DNA of 43,689 nucleotides from CAYZUE01 sp964481825 (GCA_964481825.1 CAYZUE010000006.1:1-43689), one strand, 5' to 3'. Numbered from the stretch's first letter, positions 33,923-43,170 are shown. Notes: generated from the sequence alone by a model not told the origin. A program made the numbers and translations.

Positions 33923-35056
33923 TCAACCTGTTATACTCCTTATTAAAGGAAGGATTATAGTAGGTAAAGATAAAAAAGTGCCAATCATACTACCAATATT
34001 TGCCATGGCAGTGACGAGAAGCACCTTAAATGCATTGTTTTTCATTAGATTAGGATAGTGATTTATTTTAAACATATCAGATACGTCATCAACGGTTACA
34101 TTTCTATATTTCATTTCAGCTACCCCTGCAAACCATCCAGCTGCTAGAAAAGGATTAAGGGATGTTAGAGGAGATGCAATTGTTCCCGCTGCTAATGCTG
34201 GTAAGCTACCTCTAGCCAAAATAATTGCAATAGAAGTTGGCACCATATGGTTTAGAACCCAGAGGTACACGGCCCCCCTAATTGATACACCTTCTAAAAG
34301 GGCGTATACAAACATGGCTACAATAAATAGGGGTAAACCAAATTTTAGAACTCGCGTTAAGGTTACTGTTTTTTTAGGTATATTGACTAATTCTTCAATA
34401 CTCGGGATACTACCTGGATTTGAAAGGTATTTTTGTAATCCTTTCTCATGTCCTGCACCAATTACCACAAGGATATTTTTGAATCTTTTATCGAGATTTA
34501 GAATATTGTTTGCCATAAAAGCATCCCGCTCTTTTACAAGGACTTGGAAAATACTTGGCGAAATCTTCTCAAATTCCGTTAGAATGCCTTGGATGTTCTT
34601 CACATTTTTTATTTTAGAAATCTCTTCTTCGATTTCATCCTTTGATGCATTGGTAGTTACTAAAAGTTCTTTGAATACACGAATCTTCTCTATTAAACCA
34701 ATTTTAGCCATAGCACGTTTAATCGTTACCTGGATATCCCTATCAATCAATACAAAAGGAGTATTTCTCTCCTTTGCCATATCAATAGCTGTAAGCATCT
34801 CTTTCCCAGGTTTGGTTCCAACCTCAGACCCTAGTCGTGTTTGTAAAAAAGATAATAAAATATTGACCAAGAGCATAGTTGAATTCTTATTCTTAATATA
34901 CTCCCAAATAGGAATTTTTCTCCCTTCCGTAAGTCCCTTATACCTACTATAACATAATTCAACAGCAATTAAATCTGGATTTAGAGTATCTATAGCATCT
35001 TCAACTTCTTTGACGCTTTTTTTAGATATATGCGTAACTCCAATTATAGTAATCAT
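33923..35056 (-). CDS. TraB/PrgY family membrane protein
   Basis: 377 residues. The N-terminal TraB domain (~1-230) begins IIGVTHISKKSV and has IAVELCYSRYKGL and VVIGAGHEKGL, with the conserved GxxH motifs of this putative metal-dependent family. The C-terminal part has several hydrophobic helices (LPLFIVAMFVYALLEGV; a proline/alanine-rich pair around LPALAAGTIASPLTSLNP). The archaeal function is unknown. Its ATG overlaps the stop of the RibD-type gene as ATGA, so the two are coupled. Confidence 0.82.
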   Translation of the reverse strand: MITIIGVTHISKKSVKEVEDAIDTLNPDLIAVELCYSRYKGLTEGRKIPIWEYIKNKNSTMLLVNILLSFLQTRLGSEVGTKPGKEMLTAIDMAKERNTPFVLIDRDIQVTIKRAMAKIGLIEKIRVFKELLVTTNASKDEIEEEISKIKNVKNIQGILTEFEKISPSIFQVLVKERDAFMANNILNLDKRFKNILVVIGAGHEKGLQKYLSNPGSIPSIEELVNIPKKTVTLTRVLKFGLPLFIVAMFVYALLEGVSIRGAVYLWVLNHMVPTSIAIILARGSLPALAAGTIASPLTSLNPFLAAGWFAGVAEMKYRNVTVDDVSDMFKINHYPNLMKNNAFKVLLVTAMANIGSMIGTFLSLPTIILPLIRSITG

Positions 35057-35697
35057 CTAATGACCTCATATTTCAGTATTAAATCTTCTCCTAGATTATA
35101 GAACTCCCTAAGTTTAAGTTTAGTTCCTTCACTTATTAGGCCAAACCCGTCTCCGTCAACAAGCGTAATTGCTTCCCTCCCACCAACTATCTTAGGAGAG
35201 ATTGCAACCATAACCTCATCTACCAATCCCTCTTTTAACATGCTCCAATTAAGTGTACCCCCTCCCTCGAGAAGAAGAGACTTTATTCCGATTTTAAATA
35301 ATTCCTCCATAAGACTTTCTAAATTGACCTCAGTATCACCTAAAATTAGAACGGTTGCATATTTCCTAATTTTTTCTACCCTTTTTATTGGAGCTATTTT
35401 TGAAACTGCTATAATTGTATCTGGACCTTTTCTCAGAACCTTAGATGTTAATGGTACCCTTCCTTTCGAATCGACAATAATGCGAACTGGATCTCTACCT
35501 TTGAATTGAGTAATAACTGTTAAATTAGGGTCGTCAACCATAACAGTATTAATTCCTACAATAATCCCATCCACTTCCGCCCTTAACTTATGAACTCGTT
35601 CAATATCATCAGAGCACGATATTTTAGAATCTTGATTTTTTGAAGCAATCTTCCCATCAAGGGTCATACCTGCGTTTAATATCACTTTCGGTTTCAT
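35053..35697 (-). CDS. 2,5-diamino-6-(ribosylamino)pyrimidinone 5'-phosphate reductase (RibD C-terminal/Rib7 family)
   Basis: NADPH-dependent reductase of archaeal riboflavin/F420 precursor synthesis. 214 residues: VILNAGMTLDGKIA (5-18), DGIIVGINTVMVDDPNLTV (42-60) and LLLEGGGTLNWSMLKEGLVDEV in the C-terminal half are the family landmarks. The standalone reductase, without a deaminase domain, is the normal archaeal form. It precedes and overlaps the TraB-family gene. Confidence 0.9.
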   Translation of the reverse strand: MKPKVILNAGMTLDGKIASKNQDSKISCSDDIERVHKLRAEVDGIIVGINTVMVDDPNLTVITQFKGRDPVRIIVDSKGRVPLTSKVLRKGPDTIIAVSKIAPIKRVEKIRKYATVLILGDTEVNLESLMEELFKIGIKSLLLEGGGTLNWSMLKEGLVDEVMVAISPKIVGGREAITLVDGDGFGLISEGTKLKLREFYNLGEDLILKYEVIR

Positions 35698-35830
35698 TCA
35701 AGCCAAATATTATAATCCTCACATAAAAATCTAGTGTGGAACAACCAGATTATTAAGTTATATTAAGGAAAACCTTTTTCAATCCCCCTTTATAAAATAA
35801 GGGATGTAATAGTAAAATCGGAGGTATATT

Positions 35831-36094
35831 ATGGTATATCGGCTTAATGACATGGATGGTTTGGATGTATTCACTGATGAAGGACTTCATGTTGGACTTT
35901 TAGAGGATCTTTCAGTAGATCCAGAGACTGGCAAAATTTTAGGCATTGTTATAAAGAACGTTGATGGAAAGTTCTTAAGAGCAATGGAAATTGAGACAAC
36001 TAAAGGGGTTATAATTCCTTTTTCCGGAATAAAAGCAATAAATGACATTATTGTTGTAAAGAATGTTGCTTACAGTTTGAAAGAAGCGTCTTAA
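35831..36094 (+). CDS. PRC-barrel domain protein
   Basis: 87 residues forming one PRC-barrel: LDVFTDEGLHVGLLEDLSVDPETGKILGIVIKN and a closing VIIPFSGIKAINDIIVV strand pair. Archaeal single-domain members are linked by family to RNA processing or to cell division (the CdpB type), but assignment between these is not possible here. AGGTATATT-like sequence precedes the ATG. Confidence 0.85.
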   Translation: MVYRLNDMDGLDVFTDEGLHVGLLEDLSVDPETGKILGIVIKNVDGKFLRAMEIETTKGVIIPFSGIKAINDIIVVKNVAYSLKEAS

Positions 36095-36142
36095 TCTAGA
36101 ATTGATGCAAGGTTCATCTTCTGTAATGAATCTAAATCTATC

Positions 36143-36475
36143 TTAATTCTCATCTTCTTTGAATTGCATAATTGCTTTTGCTAGATCTCCGCCAGTATTT
36201 TGCAGAGTTTCCAATGCTTCTTCTTCACTAACATCTGCCTGCTCTGCAACTAACTTAATATCTTCTTTTGCAATTGCCTGTTCAAATTTTTCCTCCCCTG
36301 TTATCTGATAAGTCTTTTGATTCTGAGCTTTTACAACGTTTACCGCAGGTTTGGAAATAATTATTTGACCATCTTTCAGTTTGATTATAACTTCCTCAGA
36401 TTCTAACTCCTCCATTTCCATGCCAAGCTGTCGCATCATCTTCTTCATTTGCCTAGGATTAACTTTTGGGAACAT
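36143..36475 (-). CDS. nac: Nascent polypeptide-associated complex protein (archaeal NAC)
   Basis: 110 residues from ATG at 36475: MFPKVNPRQMKKMMRQLGM, the NAC dimerisation strand region, and a C-terminal UBA domain (DVSEEEALETLQNTGGDLAKAIMQF). It binds nascent chains at the exit tunnel as a homodimer. A longer frame up to 36580 is rejected since it would run through tRNA-Ile. It lies ~48 bp downstream of that tRNA on the same strand. Confidence 0.94.
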   Translation of the reverse strand: MFPKVNPRQMKKMMRQLGMEMEELESEEVIIKLKDGQIIISKPAVNVVKAQNQKTYQITGEEKFEQAIAKEDIKLVAEQADVSEEEALETLQNTGGDLAKAIMQFKEDEN

Positions 36476-36522
36476 TATAATCAGATACAAATAACCCTTA
36501 TTAGTTAAAAAACTTTTTGAAG

Positions 36523-36596
36523 TGGGCCCGGAGGGATTTGAACCCACGACCTTCCGGTTATCAGCCGAACGCGCTACCAAGCTGCGCCACGGGCCC
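36523..36596 (-). tRNA. tRNA-Ile(GAT)
   Basis: Acceptor GGGCCCG/CGGGCCC with discriminator A at 36523. The anticodon stem TTCGG/CCGGA closes loop CTGATAA, giving anticodon GAT. T-arm loop TTCAAAT. No intron, no encoded CCA. TTTTAAATATAAC ~45 bp upstream is a good TATA candidate. Confidence 0.94.
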
Positions 36597-36634
36597 TACA
36601 ATTAAATGTTAATCAGAGAAGCATTACCTTGATA

Positions 36635-36647
36635 GTTATATTTAAAA
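36635..36647 (-). promoter_or_regulatory. TATA-like promoter of tRNA-Ile
   Basis: Minus-strand TTTTAAATATAAC lies 39-51 bp upstream of the tRNA 5' end, similar in sequence and distance to the element upstream of tRNA-Gly. The divergent tRNA-Ala starts 65 bp to the right. Confidence 0.5.
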
Positions 36648-36711
36648 TTATAGGGGGGATACCTTTTTTTTAATATCACTACATTAATGATAAACAATCC
36701 TTAATTAAGAT

Positions 36712-36784
<73 letters not shown>

Positions 36785-36972
36785 TGTAACATTCATTGAT
36801 CTTTTTTATAACTTCTTATACTACGTCTGGGGATATTGATTTAATTGGATATGGGTAGATATTTGGTATCAATAAAGTAAAACTCTAAGGATTCTCAGAA
36901 CTAAAATTATTTATCTAAAGATAGATATTAACTAACTTCTAAGTATTGTTAACGGTGAATGGTGGGTAGAAG

Positions 36973-39900
36973 ATGAATGAGTCGAAGCGTTGGATGGGAG
37001 TTCTGATTGGTACTTTACTCGTGGCAGTAATTTTAATCTTTATACCCCCCGTACATGCTGACACTACGCCACCAGAAGTTAAAATCAGCCATTCCCCATC
37101 AGCCGTTACAACCGAGGACAGAGTAACCTACACAGCCAAGGCTTCTGACCGTGGTGGGATAAGCAAGATCGAGATCATGGTGAACAATCGCCTGGTGGAA
37201 ACCTGCAAAAGTTCTCCTTGCACCTACGTGGGAGGACCGTACTCAGAGGGAAGAGTAAGCTACGGAGCAATTGCATACGACAGATCTGGCAACAGGGCAT
37301 CAATCACAGACCCAATCTTCAAGGTGACAAAACCAGTGGTGGAAACTGACACTACGCCACCAGAAGTTAAAATCAGCCATTCCCCATCAGCCGTTACAAC
37401 NNNNNNNNNNNNNNNNNNNNNNNNNNNNNNNNNNNNNNNNNNNNNNNNNNNNNNNNNNNNNNNNNNNNNNNNNNNNNNNNNNNNNNNNNNNNNNNNNNNN
37501 AACAGGGCATCAATCACAGACCCAATCTTCAAGGTGACAAAACCAGTGGTGGAAAGTAATCTAAGGTTGATAGCTGATGTCTGGTCTGATAAATCGGATT
37601 ATAATCCAGGTGAGGCTGTAACCGTATTCGCAAAGGTAGTTGATAAGGATGGTAGCTCTTCCACCCCGGATGAGAGAACCGTTGTTTCCTTTGGGTTGAG
37701 GGATTTTAATGGTATCGGGATTCCATATGTGCTTACTGTCAAGTATAATCTAAAAACAGGTTATTATGAGGGGCGTACCACCGCACCTGACGTGACCCCT
37801 GTGAGGGTTACCGTTATCGCAGAGAAAGGTGATGTCATCGTAAAGCATCTTGACTTTTACTTTAAGATTAAGGGAGTTAAGGAAACATCCCCTATAGCTG
37901 AGGGGGAAGTCGCTGAAAAAGTTGAGTCCCTGTTGGATATAGAGATGCGGCATGAGATTAGGAAGAAGAACGCCGAGGAAACCCTCCCTGAGGAGGAATT
38001 GAAAAGCGAACTCAGTGAGATAGAGGAGGAGAAGAAGCGACTGATAACGGACTTCGCCCAGAGGATGGATGAGATCGAGCTCCGGAAAGTAACGATTATT
38101 AAGAAACTGAAGATAAACAGGGATGATGTTTTCCTTGATGACATAAAGGTGCAGGCGAGGCCGGTAAGAATCGATGTGGAGGGAAGGGAGGTCAGGATCG
38201 AGCCCTCTTCACGGGGTTTAACACTAATAGAGGGGGATGTGAAGGTGGAGGGGGATGTAGAATTTGAGTATGAGAATAAAATACTCCTCGCCAGCAAGAG
38301 TAGAAAGCCCATAAGGTTCCTGCCATCCCAGGTGAAAGGGAAGGTTAAAGGAAAGTTCAAGGAAATGAAAATGGTAGATGAGGAGTTTCCAAAATACATA
38401 GCCAGGGGTGAGGAAGAGGGAAGACTCCTCGGATTCATCCGTGTAAATGTTGCAACGGATTATGAGATAAATGCGGAGAACGGGGATGTTTTAAAGGAGA
38501 AGAAGCCCTGGTGGAAAACCCTTGTTTCTATCAAACCAATAGCCCAACCACCTACTACAGAAGCTGAGGAAAAACTACAAAAAGTATCTCAAGAAGCTGG
38601 TTGTGAAATTGATAGGGAAACTAACGAGCTGATCTGCCCGGATAAAGAAATGGGGCCCATGCCAGAATACCCTGAAGTAAAGATTACTTTAGTAGATGCA
38701 TTAGAAGAAATTGAAGCCCTAAATCCTGCAGATTCAACAAAAATAGACGTTGAAATGGAAGTTATTGAAAACAGCCCAACAAGGATTGATTTGGATATTA
38801 CATTTAAATTGCCACCTAATCTAGCGGATTATCCAAAAATTTCCCCAACCCTCCTTGCAATGTATAATTTTGTAGCGAATGATTGTCTGAATAATCCTGA
38901 AGATGAGTTATGCCCTGAGGATCGTATTTATTATATTGAAAAAATTAATGCGACAACCCCGGTTGATCTGAAGCTTGACTTAACAACGACGCACACAAAC
39001 ATAAATAAACAGTTTGTTGAACTGGATGGAACTATCGTTTATTTCAATCTCGAGAAACCCGTCCTAATTGGGACCATTGGAATAGGTCGTTTGATGGATT
39101 TGAATGAACGAGATGAAGTATCATATATCTCGCGGTTTGTGTCTGAAAGAGAGGCCTGGAATCTTGATGATGAAGCAACAAATTTTGTCCGATTGGACCA
39201 TTTGTACGATGTGGGACAAAAAGGTAAAGGAGTGAAGATAGCTGTGATTGATCAGGGTTTTCGGGGATACATAGCCTCCCAAGCGATTGGAGGTTTACCC
39301 ACTGGAAACCAGTTGAACTATACAAACTTTCTCAATACACCAGATAACACTTCGACTCACGGGAGAAATGTTGCTGAAGTTGTGTACGCCGTTGCGCCCG
39401 AGGCAGAACTGTATCTTTATCGTGTTAGCGGTCTTAATTCCTGGGATGATGCTGTCGATGCAGCAATAGATGGTGAAGTAGATATTTTAACCTCAAGTAT
39501 AGCGTGGCCTCTTAGGGGGCCAGGAGACGGAACAGGCTCTGTTTGTGACATTGTAGAACGCGCAGCTGATGCAGGTATTTTATGGTTCCAGGCAGTTGGA
39601 AACGACCATCATAAGTTTTTCCATACATATTATAGTGATCCAGATAATGACGGGTTGATTAATTTTGCGGATAATGACGAGACCGTCAGTTTTGACTTAC
39701 TAGTAAATGAAACCATTAATGTTAAAATGCGATATAATCAATGGGGGGCTGATGGGCTTGGGAATGCTACTGATAATTTTGACCTGTATTTAGGTCAAGA
39801 ATATGCGAATGGAACTTATGGTTTCATGTCAAGCAGTTTGAATAATAATAATTTGCCCTATGAATTTATTACTTTTACTGCACCTCAAAATGGGACTTAC

Positions 39901-40785
39901 AGTGTTGTAATATGGGAGGTTAACAAAACTTCTGAAGGCAATCCCCTTTTTTCATTAAATTTTGACAGAAAAATTCAGGAATATGAAACTCCTTTCATGG
40001 AAGTTTTTATTCCTGGAGACAGTGAATATGCAATAGCAGTTGGAGCAGTGCATGAAAACGACGTAACTGCCTCGTACTCGTCTGTTGGGCCAGCAACAGA
40101 TGGAAGGGGAAAACCTGATTTCGCGGCACCATCAGGGTTTGTTCTTCCTGTTGGAGGTGCTGCTATATATGGAACATCATTTTCAACGCCTTTCTTGGCA
40201 GCCGCGACAGCTGTTCTCGGAGATATTAACTTTAAAAATCATGCCGAGATTTATAAGATTCTAAAATATATGACATTCGGTCCGAACGAATTTAGTACTA
40301 CTTCGAGAGGATGGGGTGTTCCAAAATTTAATCACACTTTTAATGAAATTACTTTTTTTGGAGATGCTGAATTTACAAACGCTGGGCCCTGGAATCAATA
40401 TAGCTACAAGATGTATTACAACGAGTTTCCAATATATACAAGAAAAACAGCCCATGTCGCATTAGGGTTAGAGCCCGGAACATTCTTTTGGAATGGTGCA
40501 CAACACGAAAGCAACGATCTAACTGTTGTTAATACTGGAATCTTGGGAATGGTTGTCAATCCAAATGATAGTCAAAAATTATTGTTTGAATATCCTAAGT
40601 GGAACGGGTTATTTTTAAGTTCCACTGGAAAAGGACATCCTATGGTCTTTGACATTGCCCCAAAGGAGGGTGATTCAGAGATTTACTATATTATGGAAGA
40701 AGCGGGGATTCTAACAGCAGGACTTTACAAAAAACTAGGTATTACAGGGAAACAGGGTCTAAAGGTATATATCAGTAATAATTAA
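36973..40785 (+). CDS. Very large secreted subtilisin-like serine protease with Ig-like repeats (contains assembly gap)
   Basis: At least 1,270 residues as assembled. A signal peptide (~8-30, VAVILIFIPPVHA) precedes tandem 96-residue Ig-like repeats starting DTTPPEVKISHSPSA, then another beta domain (~185-290), a charged helical region (~300-375, EEELKSELSEIEEEKKR), and an uncharacterised middle. The S8 domain has D760 (VIDQGF), H796 (STHGRN), oxyanion N877 (AVGND) and S1069 (GTSFSTP), so the triad is complete. No C-terminal anchor is visible. The 100 N at 37401-37500 hide part of a repeat; residue numbers after it are provisional. The ~37560-38560 part is more G/C-rich than the protease part, suggesting a composite origin. 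Confidence 0.88.
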   Translation: MNESKRWMGVLIGTLLVAVILIFIPPVHADTTPPEVKISHSPSAVTTEDRVTYTAKASDRGGISKIEIMVNNRLVETCKSSPCTYVGGPYSEGRVSYGAIAYDRSGNRASITDPIFKVTKPVVETDTTPPEVKISHSPSAVTXXXXXXXXXXXXXXXXXXXXXXXXXXXXXXXXXXNRASITDPIFKVTKPVVESNLRLIADVWSDKSDYNPGEAVTVFAKVVDKDGSSSTPDERTVVSFGLRDFNGIGIPYVLTVKYNLKTGYYEGRTTAPDVTPVRVTVIAEKGDVIVKHLDFYFKIKGVKETSPIAEGEVAEKVESLLDIEMRHEIRKKNAEETLPEEELKSELSEIEEEKKRLITDFAQRMDEIELRKVTIIKKLKINRDDVFLDDIKVQARPVRIDVEGREVRIEPSSRGLTLIEGDVKVEGDVEFEYENKILLASKSRKPIRFLPSQVKGKVKGKFKEMKMVDEEFPKYIARGEEEGRLLGFIRVNVATDYEINAENGDVLKEKKPWWKTLVSIKPIAQPPTTEAEEKLQKVSQEAGCEIDRETNELICPDKEMGPMPEYPEVKITLVDALEEIEALNPADSTKIDVEMEVIENSPTRIDLDITFKLPPNLADYPKISPTLLAMYNFVANDCLNNPEDELCPEDRIYYIEKINATTPVDLKLDLTTTHTNINKQFVELDGTIVYFNLEKPVLIGTIGIGRLMDLNERDEVSYISRFVSEREAWNLDDEATNFVRLDHLYDVGQKGKGVKIAVIDQGFRGYIASQAIGGLPTGNQLNYTNFLNTPDNTSTHGRNVAEVVYAVAPEAELYLYRVSGLNSWDDAVDAAIDGEVDILTSSIAWPLRGPGDGTGSVCDIVERAADAGILWFQAVGNDHHKFFHTYYSDPDNDGLINFADNDETVSFDLLVNETINVKMRYNQWGADGLGNATDNFDLYLGQEYANGTYGFMSSSLNNNNLPYEFITFTAPQNGTYSVVIWEVNKTSEGNPLFSLNFDRKIQEYETPFMEVFIPGDSEYAIAVGAVHENDVTASYSSVGPATDGRGKPDFAAPSGFVLPVGGAAIYGTSFSTPFLAAATAVLGDINFKNHAEIYKILKYMTFGPNEFSTTSRGWGVPKFNHTFNEITFFGDAEFTNAGPWNQYSYKMYYNEFPIYTRKTAHVALGLEPGTFFWNGAQHESNDLTVVNTGILGMVVNPNDSQKLLFEYPKWNGLFLSSTGKGHPMVFDIAPKEGDSEIYYIMEEAGILTAGLYKKLGITGKQGLKVYISNN
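37059..37346 (+). repeat. 288-bp tandem repeat unit 1 (96-residue Ig-like domain)
   Basis: Complete unit from tgacactacgccacc to the base before its next occurrence at 37347. It encodes one Ig-like domain with an internal Cys pair (CKSSPC). Confidence 0.9.
37347..37554 (+). repeat. 288-bp tandem repeat unit 2, interrupted by 100-N gap
   Basis: The first 54 bp (37347-37400) and the last 54 bp (37501-37554) match unit 1 exactly, and the middle is masked by N at 37401-37500. By repeat phase the hidden part should be 178 bp plus any whole number of 288-bp units. Confidence 0.9.
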
Positions 40786-40818
40786 ATTTAGTAAAATAAC
40801 TCACATAGGGGATAAAAC

Positions 40819-41151
40819 ATGCAAAGACTGAGGAAGGTAGTGGATAAGACAAGAGGGTTAGATATATCATTTGAAATGATGCAGGTCAAAGAACTCGCAA
40901 AAGATATGGACAAATCAGCCAAGACAATTTACTATGAAAGCAAGAAGAAGGATGCTGTCCTCGCTACAATATTAAGTATCATGCTCTCTGGGGGAGGGCA
41001 GATGTACTATGGCAGCATTTTCAAGGGCGTTCTATTATTTATATTCTGTTGGCTCATAATACCATGGCTATACAGTATCTATAACGCCTATACAACGGTT
41101 CAGAACTATAACAGCATACTTTACACGACTTTGTTCAGCCCTAAAGAATGA
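40819..41151 (+). CDS. TM2-domain-like small membrane protein
   Basis: 110 residues. A basic, soluble N-terminal ~42 residues lead to KKKDAVLATILSIMLSGGGQMYYGSIFKGVLLFIFCWLIIPWLYSIY, two membrane helices joined by a Gly-rich turn with QMYYG, the TM2 pattern. AGGGGATAAAAC precedes the ATG. It is 33 bp downstream of the subtilase gene on the same strand, so shared transcription is plausible. Function unknown. Confidence 0.75.
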   Translation: MQRLRKVVDKTRGLDISFEMMQVKELAKDMDKSAKTIYYESKKKDAVLATILSIMLSGGGQMYYGSIFKGVLLFIFCWLIIPWLYSIYNAYTTVQNYNSILYTTLFSPKE

Positions 41152-41438
41152 AGGCTTTGAAGAAATTAGAGGTAAAAAAATGGGGGTTTTTTGAAATGAA
41201 AAAATACAGATTTGATTATAATTATACCTTATATCTTTTTTTTTTATGAGGAAAATAAATGGAACTATCTTGGCTAGCATGTTAAATCGGTACAAATGTA
41301 GAATTAACAAAAATATCATATTTATAGTTAGAGTATACATAGTCTAACTATGAGTTTTTATTAAGAGTTCATTTGTATTCTGAGAAACCATAACCATTAT
41401 AAGTCCAGGATATTCAATTTCATTTTATTGGAGTCCAA
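41152..41438. other. Intergenic region with hairpin, no confident gene
   Basis: About 290 bp, AT-rich. It contains T-runs (for example 41239-41248) that could end the upstream transcript, tiny frames without support, and the 9-bp inverted repeat listed separately. Confidence 0.4.
41324..41351. promoter_or_regulatory. 9-bp perfect inverted repeat, possible operator or hairpin
   Basis: ATAGTTAGA (41324-41332) and TCTAACTAT (41343-41351) are exact reverse complements around a 10-base spacer. It lies ~90 bp upstream of the lipoprotein gene and the ZIP transporter beyond it. It could be a dimeric repressor site or an RNA hairpin. A metal-responsive role is speculative. Confidence 0.45.
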
Positions 41439-41840
41439 ATGAAGATTATATTTCTTATTGCATTGATATTAGCTTCAGGATGCTTATTTGGTGAGAAGAG
41501 TTTAGGAATAAAACTAGATAGTGAGATTGTACCTAATAAAATAAGCCTTGAAGATACCCAATCATTAAAACTTGAGACCAAGGTGACTAATGTTGGTAAC
41601 ACTAAAGAGGTTATAACTGCCGATGCTATAGCTACGGAGGGACTCGATGTTCATAAACCCATCCGGACAAATTTCGCTCTTAAACCAGGAGAAAGTAGGA
41701 TTATAATCTTTAATGCCACTCTAACAGAGTATGCAGTTCCAGGGGATTATGTAATAGATATACAAATAACTACTGATACTGGAAAGATTCTATTAGGAAC
41801 TGCTAAATTAAGGGTTGTTCAAAAAAAAGGCATAATTTAA
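41439..41840 (+). CDS. Small lipoprotein with one Ig-like/CARDB-like domain
   Basis: 133 residues. Signal peptide with lipobox LASGC (C15), then a beta-sandwich-like domain (LKLETKVTNVGNTKEVITAD, LKPGESRIIIFNATL, GDYVIDIQITTDTG), resembling CARDB/NEW3-type adhesive domains of archaeal surface proteins. TTGGAG precedes the ATG. It lies ~125 bp before the ZIP transporter; a functional link is uncertain. Confidence 0.75.
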   Translation: MKIIFLIALILASGCLFGEKSLGIKLDSEIVPNKISLEDTQSLKLETKVTNVGNTKEVITADAIATEGLDVHKPIRTNFALKPGESRIIIFNATLTEYAVPGDYVIDIQITTDTGKILLGTAKLRVVQKKGII

Positions 41841-41964
41841 ACAAAAAATAGAGGCATATTATAATGCCTTCAAGTTTATATTAAATACTAGTAAAATAAT
41901 CTTGAAACAGTTGAGATTATATTAAAATTATTTGATTAACGTTAATAATTAGACTGAGAAAAAA

Positions 41965-42765
41965 ATGTTTATAAATATTGAATATGCATTAATTAGTGTA
42001 ATTATCGTATCTTTAATCTCGTTGATAGTTATTATACCCCTATTAATAAAGAAAGAGATTTCAAAGGAATTTTTAATTATATTGCTCAGTCTATCAGTTG
42101 GAGTTTTATTAAGCACTGTAATATTCATTTTCCTACCAGAAATTATTGAAAACTTGTATTTAAAGACTGAGACAGAAGAAGCTTTCGAAAACATGATTAA
42201 AAGAGCAGGAATTTTTATTTTATTTGGATTTCTAGCTATGTTTATATTAGAAAAAATTGTTCATTTCAATCATGAAAAAAAATTCGAAAAAGAGGGATAC
42301 GGACATGGGCATGCATATCATATTGCTCCAATGAATCTGATAGGAGATGGGATACATAACTTTATTGATGGTCTTGTTATAGCAGGTAGTTATGCAATTA
42401 ACATTACTTTGGGTATATCAGCCACAATTTCGATAATATTCCATGAGATACCACAAGAGATATCTGATTTTGGAGTTTTACTTTACTCAGGAATGTCTAA
42501 GAAAAAAGCATTGTTGTTCAATTTTTTATCAGCTACTTCCGCAATAATTGGAACTTTAACAGGGTATATATTAATTGGAAAAATAGAAGGATTTACGGAC
42601 TTTATAATACCATTTTCTGCTGGCAGTTTTATTTACATTGCAGCTGCAAATCTGATTCCACAATTGCATAGACAATGCAAACTAAAAGAGACTATCTTAC
42701 ATATTTCTGCCATATTGATAGGGATCGGCATAATCTATTTTGTCCCTCATGTACATGGACATTAA
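41965..42765 (+). CDS. ZIP-family metal transporter
   Basis: 266 residues with eight predicted membrane helices. The metal site motifs are NLIGDGIHNFIDG (~124-136) in helix 4 and HEIPQEISDFGV (~159-170) in helix 5. The loop before helix 4 is histidine-rich (GHGHAYH), and the C terminus ends HVHGH. It likely imports Zn2+, Fe2+ or a similar divalent ion. It is transcribed alone or with the lipoprotein gene upstream. Confidence 0.9.
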   Translation: MFINIEYALISVIIVSLISLIVIIPLLIKKEISKEFLIILLSLSVGVLLSTVIFIFLPEIIENLYLKTETEEAFENMIKRAGIFILFGFLAMFILEKIVHFNHEKKFEKEGYGHGHAYHIAPMNLIGDGIHNFIDGLVIAGSYAINITLGISATISIIFHEIPQEISDFGVLLYSGMSKKKALLFNFLSATSAIIGTLTGYILIGKIEGFTDFIIPFSAGSFIYIAAANLIPQLHRQCKLKETILHISAILIGIGIIYFVPHVHGH

Positions 42766-42964
42766 ATTAGATATACCTATATTAACTCCCTAAAAAATAA
42801 AAAAAGTGACGGGTGAAAAAAGCGATTAATCATAAATAGAATAATATAGATTTTACAATCGAAATACAGAGTAAAATAGTAACAAATGGTATATATCGAA
42901 CAACTTACTAACTATTGGGAAGATAGATACTAAAGAACTAATATAATGTGAAGGTGATGGAAAG

Positions 42965-43084
42965 ATGAAATCTTGTAAAACCTGTAAATTTGGTGAGAAT
43001 AGTAGAGAAAACGAACCGTGCGTTACTTGCATAAAAATATCCAATCAAGGGCAGAGCCATACAAAATGGAAACCTAAAGAATGA
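42965..43084 (+). CDS. 39-residue zinc-ribbon-like microprotein
   Basis: Reads MKSCKTCKFGENSRENEPCV then TCIKI, ending WKPKE: two CxxC pairs (C4/C7, C19/C22). This pattern, CxxC-x(11)-CxxC with a C-terminal W-x-P-K, is common in tiny phage- and plasmid-associated proteins. GAAGGTGATGGAAAG gives a good ribosome binding site. Zinc binding is likely; function unknown. Confidence 0.6.
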   Translation: MKSCKTCKFGENSRENEPCVTCIKISNQGQSHTKWKPKE

Positions 43085-43145
43085 CGTATCAAAAATTAAA
43101 TTAAAGTTAAAACATTCTAAGTTGATAATTTTTTTACCAATAATT

Positions 43146-43170
43146 AAAAAAAAAGGGAGCCTACGCCCCC
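43146..43170 (-). terminator. Hairpin plus T9 tract, terminator-like
   Basis: On the minus strand GGGGGC-GTAG-GCTCCC forms a six-pair stem (one G-U) with a four-base loop, followed at once by nine T. It lies ~80 bp downstream of the 42-residue gene on the minus strand and would end its transcript. Confidence 0.55.

Noticed and set aside
36476..36580. N-terminal extension of NAC
   Set aside because: The extension is translation of the tRNA-Ile gene. Archaeal NAC begins at MFPKVNPRQ, and the ATG at 36475 fits.
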